From: Sulfurimonas sp.
GTDB taxonomy: Bacteria > Campylobacterota > Campylobacteria > Campylobacterales > Sulfurimonadaceae
Assembly (NCBI GenBank): GCA_027063585.1
Contig: JAMORM010000113.1
Coordinates: 1 to 5,488, forward strand
Length of the DNA stretch: 5,488 nt
Direction of reading: 5' to 3'
Positions 1-5,488 of the stretch are shown in pieces. The notes beneath the pieces were generated by a model. That model was not told where the DNA came from. It saw only the letters and a program-made list of their open reading frames with translations, and made no database searches. Both the position numbers and the translations under genes were made by a program. Within the stretch, counting starts at the first letter, position 1. Each line of letters starts with the position of its first letter.

Positions 1-343
1 TGCCTGTGAGTATATGACAGGCGGTGTGGTTGTGATTCTTGGACGTACAGGTATTAATTTTGGTGCCGGAATGACAGGTGGTGTAAGTTTTGTTTATGAT
101 GAAGATCATAATTTTATAGAAAATGTTAATGGTGAACTTGTTGAGGCCGTAAGAATTGATACAGATGAAGGTGATGAAGCAAGACATTATTTAAAACGTT
201 TACTTAAAGATTATTTAGTAGAGACAAAAAGTCAAAAAGCACAGGATTTACTTGAGAACTTTAGAGTAGAAGTAAGAAACTTCTGGCTTGTAAAACCTAA
301 AAATTTAACAAAACTACCTCTTAACCTAGAGAACGGAGACTAA
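1..343 (+). CDS. gltB: Glutamate synthase large (alpha) subunit, C-terminal end (partial)
   Basis: This is the last 113 residues or so of GltB, the large subunit of glutamate synthase (GOGAT), which makes two glutamates from glutamine and 2-oxoglutarate in the cytoplasm. The reading frame is open from base 2 (A-C-E-Y-M-T-G-G...), so the ATG at position 14 is an internal methionine and not a start; the gene begins outside the window. The visible part opens with the glycine-rich repeats GGVVVILGRTG and FGAGMTGG, typical of the C-terminal GXGXG beta-helix domain of GltB. A helical tail rich in charged residues follows and ends ...NLENGD. The stop at 341-343 lies one base before gltD, so the two subunits are certainly co-transcribed. 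The GXGXG motifs are seen directly; the amidotransferase and synthase domains are inferred to lie upstream. Confidence 0.95.
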   Translation, partial: ACEYMTGGVVVILGRTGINFGAGMTGGVSFVYDEDHNFIENVNGELVEAVRIDTDEGDEARHYLKRLLKDYLVETKSQKAQDLLENFRVEVRNFWLVKPKNLTKLPLNLENGD

Positions 344-344
344 A

Positions 345-1730
345 ATGCGTGAATATTTAAATACTGAAAGAATTGAACCGGCAAAAAGACTGGTTGTTGA
401 CAGAACCAAAGATTTTGGTGAAATTTATGAAGTCTTCGACAAAGATGAAGCGGCAACGCAAAGTGAGCGATGTATTCAATGTGGAGATCCGTTTTGTTTA
501 AATAAATGTCCTTTACATAATTATATTCCTCAATGGCTCAAATCAATTGCTGAAAAAGATTTGGAATTTGCATTTAAACTCTCCAACGAGCCTTCTCCCT
601 TTCCTGAGGTAATGGGAAGAGTCTGCCCGCATGACAGACTTTGCGAAGGTGATTGTACTTTAAATGACGGTCACGGAGCTATTACTATCGGCTCTGTTGA
701 AACACATATCACAGAAGCCGGATTTAAAGCAGGGTACAAACCTGAATTTCCGGGTATAACGACTGATAAAAAAGTAGCTGTTATAGGGAGCGGACCTGCA
801 GGACTTTCAGCAGCTACTTATCTTTTACGTTCAGGTATAGCTGTTACGATGTATGAAAGAAGTGACCGTGCAGGCGGACTTTTAACCTATGGTATTCCAA
901 ACTTCAAGCTTGATAAAAAAGTCGTTGAGAGACGTGTAAAGCTGCTTGAAGAAGCAGGTCTAAAACTTGTGTTAAACAGTGAAGTAGGACGTGATATAGA
1001 TTTTGAGACTATAGCAAATGAACATGATGCAATGTTCATCGGTGTCGGTGCTACAAAAGCTAAAAGTGCTGGAATTGCAGGTGAAAATGCTTCAAATGTT
1101 TATAAAGCCATGGATTATTTAACTAATATTCAAAGAAAAAACTTCAATCAATCTTATGATAAAAAATTCGATTTTAAAGATTTAAATGTTGTTGTCATCG
1201 GTGGTGGTGATACGGCTATGGATTGCTTAAGAACTGCAAAACGTGAAGGTGCAAAGTCTGTTACATGTTTGTATCGTCGTGATGAGAAAAATATGCCTGG
1301 AAGTAAAAAAGAGTATAAAAATGCGATGGAAGAGGGTGTCGATTTCACATTTTTAGCTTCTCCAAAAGAGATTATTTTAAATGAGCAGGGACGTGCCGTA
1401 GCGGTTGAAGTTGTTAAAACAACTTTAGGCGCAAAAGATGAATCTGGACGTCAGCGTATGGAAGAAGTGAAAGGCTCTGGGTATAGAGTTAATGCCGATG
1501 TAGTTATAATGTCACTTGGATTTGATCCCGTTGTTCCAGCGTTTTTGGCTGAGAATGGTATAGAGACAAATTCATGGGGTGGGATTATTGTAAATGAAGA
1601 GACGCATGAAACGACTACGTCCGGTATATATGCCGGCGGTGACTGTTTTCGTGGTGCCGACTTGGTTGTAACGGCAGCCTTTGACGGTCGCGAAGCAGCA
1701 AGAAGTATGATAGACTCTTTACTAAAATAA
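345..1730 (+). CDS. gltD: Glutamate synthase small (beta) subunit
   Basis: The 461-residue small subunit of glutamate synthase takes electrons from NAD(P)H through FAD and passes them by iron-sulfur clusters to GltB. Near the N-terminus are cysteines C43, C46, C51 and C55 (CIQCGDPFCLNKC) and C94, C100 and C104 (CPHDRLCEGDC), the ligand set of the family's Fe-S domain. The FAD dinucleotide fold follows at about 144-153 (VAVIGSGPAG, G148/G150/G153) with the GGLLTYGIP motif at 177-185. The NAD(P)H fold is at about 282-291 (VVVIGGGDTA). The C-terminal FAD motif YAGGD is at 429-433, followed by a VTA/DGREAA helix. Length is close to the usual 460-480. The ATG has GGAG (335-338) six bases upstream. 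Paralogues such as PreT, AegA and NfnB share this fold, but the directly preceding gltB settles the assignment. Confidence 0.96.
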   Translation: MREYLNTERIEPAKRLVVDRTKDFGEIYEVFDKDEAATQSERCIQCGDPFCLNKCPLHNYIPQWLKSIAEKDLEFAFKLSNEPSPFPEVMGRVCPHDRLCEGDCTLNDGHGAITIGSVETHITEAGFKAGYKPEFPGITTDKKVAVIGSGPAGLSAATYLLRSGIAVTMYERSDRAGGLLTYGIPNFKLDKKVVERRVKLLEEAGLKLVLNSEVGRDIDFETIANEHDAMFIGVGATKAKSAGIAGENASNVYKAMDYLTNIQRKNFNQSYDKKFDFKDLNVVVIGGGDTAMDCLRTAKREGAKSVTCLYRRDEKNMPGSKKEYKNAMEEGVDFTFLASPKEIILNEQGRAVAVEVVKTTLGAKDESGRQRMEEVKGSGYRVNADVVIMSLGFDPVVPAFLAENGIETNSWGGIIVNEETHETTTSGIYAGGDCFRGADLVVTAAFDGREAARSMIDSLLK

Positions 1731-1735
1731 TTTAT

Positions 1736-1777
1736 ATATATTTACTCATTTTTAATGGGTAAATATATTTTTCTTCT
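1736..1777 (+). terminator. Intrinsic terminator of the gltBD operon
   Basis: A 15-base-pair stem is formed by 1736-1750 (ATATATTTACTCATT) and 1754-1768 (AATGGGTAAATATAT) around a three-base TTT loop. All pairs are Watson-Crick except one G-U. A T-rich run, TTTTCTTCT, follows at 1769-1777. It starts five bases after the gltD stop, the right place for a Rho-independent terminator. The stem is poor in G+C (only three G/C pairs and one wobble near the loop), which would make it weak in E. coli but is not surprising in so AT-rich a genome. It is expected to separate gltBD from the accD unit. Confidence 0.75.
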
Positions 1778-1817
1778 ATAAAAATATTTCAAAAATTCTT
1801 TAAAATAAGCATTTATT

Positions 1818-1826
1818 TGATATAAT
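1818..1826 (+). promoter_or_regulatory. Extended -10 promoter of the accD operon
   Basis: TGATATAAT fits the extended -10 consensus TGnTATAAT exactly. The upstream DNA (1769-1817) is made of short A and T tracts with no recognisable TTGACA at the -35 position. This is the usual look of housekeeping sigma-factor promoters in Campylobacter and Helicobacter, where the -35 box is weak or absent. Transcription would start near 1832-1834, giving a leader of about 25 bases with room for the ribosome binding site. It lies after the gltBD terminator, and no comparable intergenic promoter is seen before any later gene, so it probably serves the whole downstream unit. The exact start site is inferred. 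Confidence 0.7.
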
Positions 1827-1846
1827 AAAGCCTATTTATATAATTT

Positions 1847-1851
1847 AAGGA
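1847..1851 (+). promoter_or_regulatory. Ribosome binding site fixing the TTG start of accD
   Basis: AAGGA lies six bases before the TTG at 1858. There is no in-frame ATG nearby: the first internal methionine, M35, is already inside the zinc domain. The spacing therefore supports TTG as the start codon. Confidence 0.75.
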
Positions 1852-1857
1852 TTTTTT

Positions 1858-2703
1858 TTGAATTTACTCAACCTTTTTACAAAAACATTTGATAATAAAC
1901 AACCCGAAAAAGCTGAAGCAGGTTCTCACTGGATAAAATGTAAATCATGCCACTCTTTAATGTACTATAAAGAAGTTGAAAACCAAAATTATGTATGTCC
2001 TAAATGTGGATATCATATTCGTATAGGCGTAAAAGAAAGATTAAAAATGCTTGCAGATGAAGGTACATTTGTGGAGTATGACGAGTCACTTGAACCTGTT
2101 GATCCACTGAAGTTTGTTGATAAAAAACCTTATAAAAAAAGACTTGAAGAGGCTTATGCAAAAACAGGCCGAAAATCATCCGTGGTAAGCGGTGAATGCA
2201 AAATGAATGGTGTTGATGTAGAGCTTGTTATTTTTGACTTCGCTTTTATGGGCGGTTCATTAGGATCAGTTGAAGGTGAAAAAATTGTCCGCGCGGCTGA
2301 GAGAGCTATTGAGAAAAATCATGGTTTGATTATTTTAAGTGCTTCGGGCGGTGCAAGAATGCAGGAATCCACTTTTTCACTTTTACAAATGAGTAAAACA
2401 TCTGCAGCTTTAGCAAAACTTTCAAATCATAGACTGCCTTTTATATCAGTGCTTACAGATCCTACAATGGGTGGAGTGAGTGCATCTTTTGCAAACCTTG
2501 GCGATATAATTATAGCCGAGCCAGGTGCTTTGGTCGGTTTTGCAGGGCAAAGGGTAATAGAGCAGACTATCGGTTCAGAACTTCCTGATGGATTTCAAAG
2601 AGCTGAATTTTTACTTGAACACGGCTCTATAGACATGATTGTAAATAGAAATGAGTTGAAAAAAACTCTTTCTGATATGCTTACTCTGTTAAAAAAAGAC
2701 TAG
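1858..2703 (+). CDS. accD: Acetyl-CoA carboxylase carboxyltransferase subunit beta
   Basis: AccD pairs with AccA to form the carboxyltransferase that moves the carboxyl group from carboxybiotin on AccB to acetyl-CoA, giving malonyl-CoA, the first committed step of fatty acid synthesis. The 281-residue protein has a four-cysteine zinc ribbon at the N-terminus: C28, C31, C47 and C50 (CKSC, CPKC). The crotonase-like carboxyltransferase core follows, with [11 protein letters not shown] (160-170), [10 protein letters not shown] (201-210) and [11 protein letters not shown] (227-237), all family signatures for acyl-CoA and biotin binding. Length is normal (about 280-300). The start is TTG, supported by AAGGA six bases upstream; the N-terminus [11 protein letters not shown] resembles Campylobacter AccD. 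It is the first gene of its operon. The stop is one base before the ThiE-like gene. AccA is not in the window, as is common for bacteria that keep accA and accD apart. Confidence 0.97.
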   Translation: MNLLNLFTKTFDNKQPEKAEAGSHWIKCKSCHSLMYYKEVENQNYVCPKCGYHIRIGVKERLKMLADEGTFVEYDESLEPVDPLKFVDKKPYKKRLEEAYAKTGRKSSVVSGECKMNGVDVELVIFDFAFMGGSLGSVEGEKIVRAAERAIEKNHGLIILSASGGARMQESTFSLLQMSKTSAALAKLSNHRLPFISVLTDPTMGGVSASFANLGDIIIAEPGALVGFAGQRVIEQTIGSELPDGFQRAEFLLEHGSIDMIVNRNELKKTLSDMLTLLKKD

Positions 2704-2704
2704 T

Positions 2705-3268
2705 ATGAGACTTTATGCGTTATGTGACCAAGATATGCTTAATGAGAAAGAAATTTCTCTTGAGACATTTTTAGATATTGCAAAATCACATAATGCAGAA
2801 GTTATACAATATAGAAATAAAAATGCAGATATTGCTTTTATAAAAGAGCAGTTAATTAAAATAAGACGACAGTATGACGGTTTTTTAATAGTCAATGATG
2901 CGTATGAACTAGTAGAGTTTTGTGACGGTGTTCATGTTGGACAGGAAGATTTAAAGAAAATTGATGAAGATATATCAAAAGCAGTTAAAATTTTGCGCAG
3001 TGTCATTAAAGAAGATAAAATTCTAGGTATCTCAACACACAACGAACAAGAAGTACTTCAGGCAAATACGATGGATTTAAACTATATCGGTTTGGGCGCT
3101 TACAGAAATACATCTACAAAAAAAGATATTATAAATGTTCTTGGTAAAAATCTTGATACTATTGCGGCAAAATCAAAACATCATGTAGCAGCAATAGGCG
3201 GTGTAAAATTGTATGATAAATTTGAGCATGCTGTATATAATGTCATAGGAAGCGGTTTACTTAAATGA
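2705..3268 (+). CDS. ThiE-like thiamine phosphate synthase, short form
   Basis: This 187-residue protein belongs to the ThiE/TenI TIM-barrel family. ThiE joins hydroxymethylpyrimidine diphosphate to thiazole phosphate, giving thiamine phosphate. Motifs appear in family order: QYRNK (35-39, for the usual QLR-K), IVND (62-65), [10 protein letters not shown] (74-83), GISTH (108-112), NTSTKKD (135-141) and AIGGV (163-167). By family comparison R37, K39, N64, D65, D82, S110, T136, T138 and K139 match the substrate and Mg-pyrophosphate ligands of Bacillus ThiE. The intact T-x-T-K motif argues against the TenI tautomerase branch, which lacks it. It is about 20-30 residues shorter than typical ThiE: it stops after VIGSGLLK, losing the last helix. 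It sits one base after accD and overlaps rlmH by four bases (ATGA), so this is its real end. There is no strong Shine-Dalgarno, so translation is probably coupled to accD. Thiamine phosphate synthesis is likely but unproven; a full-length ThiE may exist elsewhere, so I give no symbol. Confidence 0.85.
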   Translation: MRLYALCDQDMLNEKEISLETFLDIAKSHNAEVIQYRNKNADIAFIKEQLIKIRRQYDGFLIVNDAYELVEFCDGVHVGQEDLKKIDEDISKAVKILRSVIKEDKILGISTHNEQEVLQANTMDLNYIGLGAYRNTSTKKDIINVLGKNLDTIAAKSKHHVAAIGGVKLYDKFEHAVYNVIGSGLLK

Positions 3269-3723
3269 ATGTAGAAATTGTTTCCATCGCAAAAAAAGAA
3301 AAATCATTATATGACCCATTATATAAAGATTTGACAAAAATGATATCACGATTTGCAACAGTCAAAGATACCGAAATTTATTCAAAAGATGTAACAAAAG
3401 CACACACAATTTCCCCACAGGCTGCTCAAAAAGCATATACCAAAGCTTTAGAAGCTTATATTGGGAAAGATTTCTGTATAACTTTGCATCCGGATGGAAA
3501 ATTAGTTGACAGTTTTGAATTCAGTAAGCTATTAAATGATAAAATGAGCGTGAAATTTTTTATTGGTGGGGCTTATGGTTTTGAAAAAGATTTTTTAGAC
3601 AAAAGCAACGCTGTAATTAGTTTGGGCAAAATTACAATGAGTCATAAAATTGCCAAGGTAGTTTTGTTAGAACAGATATATAGAGGTTTTTCTATATTGA
3701 GTAACCATCCATATCATAAATAA
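3265..3723 (+). CDS. rlmH: 23S rRNA (pseudouridine1915-N3)-methyltransferase RlmH
   Basis: RlmH is a small SPOUT-class (knotted) methyltransferase that uses S-adenosylmethionine to methylate pseudouridine 1915 of 23S rRNA in helix 69 of the assembled 70S ribosome. The 152-residue protein has the family's normal length. Signatures are the N-terminal VSIAK (6-10), LHPDGK (74-79), the SAM-binding loop FFIGGAYGF (98-106), the knot segment [16 protein letters not shown] (125-140) and the conserved C-terminal HPYHK (148-152), whose Tyr-His is a family hallmark. In Campylobacterota the usual Gly-Gly before PYH is replaced by a His, as here. The ATG at 3265 overlaps the preceding stop (ATGA), with no clear Shine-Dalgarno, implying translational coupling. 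A second ATG at 3269 is out of frame. Confidence 0.96.
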   Translation: MNVEIVSIAKKEKSLYDPLYKDLTKMISRFATVKDTEIYSKDVTKAHTISPQAAQKAYTKALEAYIGKDFCITLHPDGKLVDSFEFSKLLNDKMSVKFFIGGAYGFEKDFLDKSNAVISLGKITMSHKIAKVVLLEQIYRGFSILSNHPYHK

Positions 3724-3730
3724 AAGGGAA
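3724..3730 (+). promoter_or_regulatory. Ribosome binding site fixing the GTG start of the dksA-like gene
   Basis: AAGGGAA sits six bases before the GTG at 3737. In this frame a stop occurs upstream at 3698-3700 with no ATG in between, and the first internal methionine is only at residue 53, beyond the coiled-coil tip. GTG is therefore the start codon. It is the clearest Shine-Dalgarno in the second operon, so this regulator may be translated independently of its neighbours. Confidence 0.8.
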
Positions 3731-3736
3731 GTATAC

Positions 3737-4087
3737 GTGCAAGCAAGTGAGTTAAATTATTTTAAAGACATATTACTAAGTCGTAAAGAACAGATTGAGA
3801 AGAATATTAATGGTGTGAGTACAGAGCTTAGTGAATTAAATACCTCTGACTTAAATGATGAAGGGGATCATGCTTCGGCAAATAATAATTCTATGGTAGA
3901 AAGTGCTATAATAGAGCAACAGAAAAAAGAGTTAAGTGAAATTGAAAAAGCGATTTCTAAAATTACAAACGGTGGTTACGGTATTTGTGAAATGTGTGAA
4001 GATGATATAGGCTTTCAAAGATTAAAAGTGAAACCTCATGCTGTTTATTGCATTGACTGTAGAGAAATCGTAGAAAAATCTAAATAA
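3737..4087 (+). CDS. dksA: DksA/TraR-family RNA polymerase-binding regulator, short form
   Basis: Members of this family enter the secondary channel of RNA polymerase and, often with ppGpp, retune transcription during nutrient stress. The 116-residue protein has an N-terminal helix rich in K/E (about 1-35), a turn, and a second helix (about 50-78) forming a coiled-coil hairpin. At its tip is D41-E-G-D44-H-A46, matching the DxxDxA motif that contacts the polymerase active site in E. coli DksA. The C-terminal zinc finger has four cysteines, C84, C87, C105 and C108 (CEMC...CIDC). E. coli DksA is 151 residues; the missing part is N-terminal, as in the Campylobacter homologue Cj0125c, which has been linked to stringent control. 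The start is GTG with a strong binding site. It lies 13 bases after rlmH and 11 before the membrane protein gene. Family membership is certain; response to ppGpp is inferred. Confidence 0.93.
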   Translation: MQASELNYFKDILLSRKEQIEKNINGVSTELSELNTSDLNDEGDHASANNNSMVESAIIEQQKKELSEIEKAISKITNGGYGICEMCEDDIGFQRLKVKPHAVYCIDCREIVEKSK

Positions 4088-4098
4088 AGGATTGGAAA

Positions 4099-5118
4099 AT
4101 GTATATTAAAAGGTACACAATAGCTGCATTGGTCTGGATAGGGCTTGTCGGTTGGTATGTCTATGCATATGTAACACAAGAGAGTATGAGTATTGACTTA
4201 TTTGGTATTCCTATGCCGTCCTTATCAGTTGCTTTATGGGTAATTATTCCGATTTTTATCTTGTATCTGGCTAGTGTTGCCCATATGACATTTTATTCTA
4301 TGATAGGTAATTTTAGATTACGCAAATATGAAAAAGATTATGAGAAACTCATTAATGCCGTTGTTGATGCTTATCTCGGTAAAAAAGAGCGTAATTACAG
4401 CTTTAAAACTGATAGATATAGACTGTTGGGAACATTATTGCAAAACAGCATCATATATCCGACCGATGATATGATAGGAAAAATAGATGATGAGAAAATT
4501 AATACAGTTTTAAAAGTAATTCAAGATATAAAAAATGGTGAAGTTGCTGACTTAAAACCGTACAATTTACCATCTGACAATGAATTAGTTATACAAAATG
4601 AAAGAAACAGATATAAAAAAGGTCAAATCACTGCAGAATCTATTTTATCAAACTGCACCAAATATGATGACTCTCTTTGTAAAGAGGTCTATGTCGATTA
4701 TGTAAAAACAGCATCGTTAAACGGCATAAAAAAATATAAAGGCTTTTTGACAAAAGAGGCATTACATGTAATTCTATCTAGAATTAATGCTGATGAGAAC
4801 ACTTTGGAAATAAGCAATGAAGAGCTTATTGATTTATTTAAAAAATTAGACTTAAGCAAAAAAGATTATATTGAAATTTCATCTATTCTTTCTAAAGGTG
4901 GAATGATTCCGGAACAAAGAATGAGACTTTTTGAGATTTTATCCGATGAAGATGAAGATGCGATGGATGCTTATTTATATACGCTTTATGATTTAGAGAT
5001 GATAGCGCCTGCCAATGCTATACTTGATAATTCTCAGCCAAATGAATATCAAAATTTCAAAGCTTACCGCGCATTGAAAGAGTGTGGTAAAAACTTTAGT
5101 ATTGATATGTTCATATAA
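4099..5118 (+). CDS. Membrane-anchored helical protein of unknown function
   Basis: I do not recognise a named family. The 339-residue protein has two predicted membrane helices, at about 7-26 and 43-67, joined by a short loop (27-42, FGIPMP). Basic residues before the first helix (YIKRY) and after the second (FRLRKYEK) suggest both ends are cytoplasmic. The remaining 270 or so residues look soluble, charged and helical. They include an acidic patch DEDED (283-287) and, from about 272 on, short amphipathic helices that could be TPR-like (e.g. AMDAYLYTLYDLE, YQNFKAYRALKE); this resemblance is weak. No catalytic motif is visible. The two-helix N-terminus is only superficially like LapA. The ATG has AAAGGA seven bases upstream. 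Genes of this kind seem to lie between dksA and dusB in Campylobacter too (Cj0124c, annotated as a membrane protein), so it is probably a lineage-specific conserved gene. Confidence 0.9.
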   Translation: MYIKRYTIAALVWIGLVGWYVYAYVTQESMSIDLFGIPMPSLSVALWVIIPIFILYLASVAHMTFYSMIGNFRLRKYEKDYEKLINAVVDAYLGKKERNYSFKTDRYRLLGTLLQNSIIYPTDDMIGKIDDEKINTVLKVIQDIKNGEVADLKPYNLPSDNELVIQNERNRYKKGQITAESILSNCTKYDDSLCKEVYVDYVKTASLNGIKKYKGFLTKEALHVILSRINADENTLEISNEELIDLFKKLDLSKKDYIEISSILSKGGMIPEQRMRLFEILSDEDEDAMDAYLYTLYDLEMIAPANAILDNSQPNEYQNFKAYRALKECGKNFSIDMFI

Positions 5119-5120
5119 TA

Positions 5121-5488
5121 ATGAAAGAAAATCTCTCCTTTGATAAGCCTTTGTATGTCTTAGCTCCATTAGCGGGCTTTACTGATCTTCCTTTTAGAAG
5201 TGTGGTGAAAAAATTTGGAGCAGATTTAACAGTGAGTGAAATGTTAAGTTCAAATGCATTGGCTCATGGTTCGAAAAAGACTCTGCATATGCTTGAAAAA
5301 TCTCCTTTGGAAGATCCTTATTCTGTTCAAATTGCCGGTGCTGATGTTGCTATAGTGCGAACTGCTGTTGAGATTTTAAATGAGCAGGAAGGAATTGATA
5401 TTATTGACTTGAATTGTGGTTGTCCTGTTCCAAAGGTTGTCGGACACGGCAGTGGAAGTTCCCTTCTGCTAAATCTTCCATTAATGGG
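5121..5488 (+). CDS. dusB: tRNA-dihydrouridine synthase, N-terminal part (cut by window end)
   Basis: Dus enzymes are FMN-dependent and reduce particular uridines of tRNA to dihydrouridine with NADPH. The frame opens at ATG 5121, two bases after the previous stop, and remains open to the window edge: about 122 of an expected 310-330 residues are visible. The TIM-barrel signatures are APLAGFTDLPFR (15-26, FMN site), TVSEM (37-41), PYSVQIAGAD (66-75) and IIDLNCGCPVPKV (94-106). In the last, the second cysteine (C101) corresponds to the catalytic general acid and K105 matches the conserved lysine. The GSGSSLL segment after it is also typical. No Shine-Dalgarno is evident, so translation is probably coupled to the membrane protein gene. 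Dus membership is certain; DusB is the best subgroup by the Campylobacter gene order, and the uridine position modified cannot be told. Confidence 0.92.
   Translation, partial: MKENLSFDKPLYVLAPLAGFTDLPFRSVVKKFGADLTVSEMLSSNALAHGSKKTLHMLEKSPLEDPYSVQIAGADVAIVRTAVEILNEQEGIDIIDLNCGCPVPKVVGHGSGSSLLLNLPLM

Noticed and set aside
14..16. ATG as the start of a 109-residue gene
   Set aside because: The frame is open to base 2 and the preceding residues (A-C-E-Y) continue the GltB sequence; this methionine is internal.
1154..1348. Minus-strand open frame inside gltD
   Set aside because: It lies wholly within a well-supported gene, its translation has no recognisable motif, and no binding site or promoter accompanies it.
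1839..1844. Second TATAAT upstream of accD
   Set aside because: Transcription from it would start near 1850-1852, inside or past the accD ribosome binding site, and it lacks the TGn extension; the box at 1821-1826 fits better.
2713..2895. Minus-strand open frame inside the ThiE-like gene
   Set aside because: It is an antisense shadow of AT-rich coding DNA; its hydrophobic look comes from the complement of lysine- and glutamate-rich codons.
4669..4689. Inverted repeat CTCTTT-GT-AAAGAG inside the membrane protein gene, as a terminator or operator
   Set aside because: The loop is only two bases, no T-tract follows, and it lies in the middle of a coding region; it is probably chance.
1..5488. 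Mobile element, CRISPR array, defence system, tRNA or rRNA
   Set aside because: No spaced repeats, transposase or integrase motifs, or RNA gene signatures are visible, and the window is filled by conserved housekeeping genes in one orientation.

Overview
The window is AT-rich bacterial DNA with every gene on the + strand and almost no space between genes. Protein-level features point to the Campylobacterota (the former Epsilonproteobacteria), probably a Sulfurimonas-like organism. The RlmH, AccD and short DksA proteins resemble their Campylobacter/Helicobacter homologues. The order accD - rlmH - dksA-like - membrane protein - dusB is, as I recall it, also that of Campylobacter jejuni (Cj0127c to Cj0123c). 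The phylum is fairly secure; the genus is a guess made without a database search.

There are two transcription units. The first (1-1730) ends a glutamate synthase operon: the C-terminus of the large subunit GltB, then after one base the complete small subunit GltD. An AT-rich hairpin with a following T-tract (1736-1777) looks like its intrinsic terminator.

The 127-base gap at 1731-1857 is the only real intergenic region. It holds that terminator and then an extended -10 promoter (TGATATAAT, 1818-1826) that should drive the second unit. This unit runs to the end of the window with gaps of 13 bases or less and no convincing internal terminator: accD (acetyl-CoA carboxylase carboxyltransferase beta subunit, TTG start), a short ThiE-like thiamine phosphate synthase, rlmH (23S rRNA methyltransferase, ATGA overlap), a short DksA/TraR-family regulator (GTG start), a two-helix membrane protein of unknown function, and the start of dusB (tRNA-dihydrouridine synthase, cut by the window edge).

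The second unit mixes lipid precursor synthesis, a cofactor enzyme, ribosome and tRNA modification, and a stringent-response type regulator. Such a mix suggests growth-rate-linked housekeeping expression rather than one pathway. I see no mobile element, CRISPR array, RNA gene or defence system. The parts most worth a second look are the uncharacterised membrane protein and the C-terminally short ThiE-like protein, which keeps the expected active-site residues.
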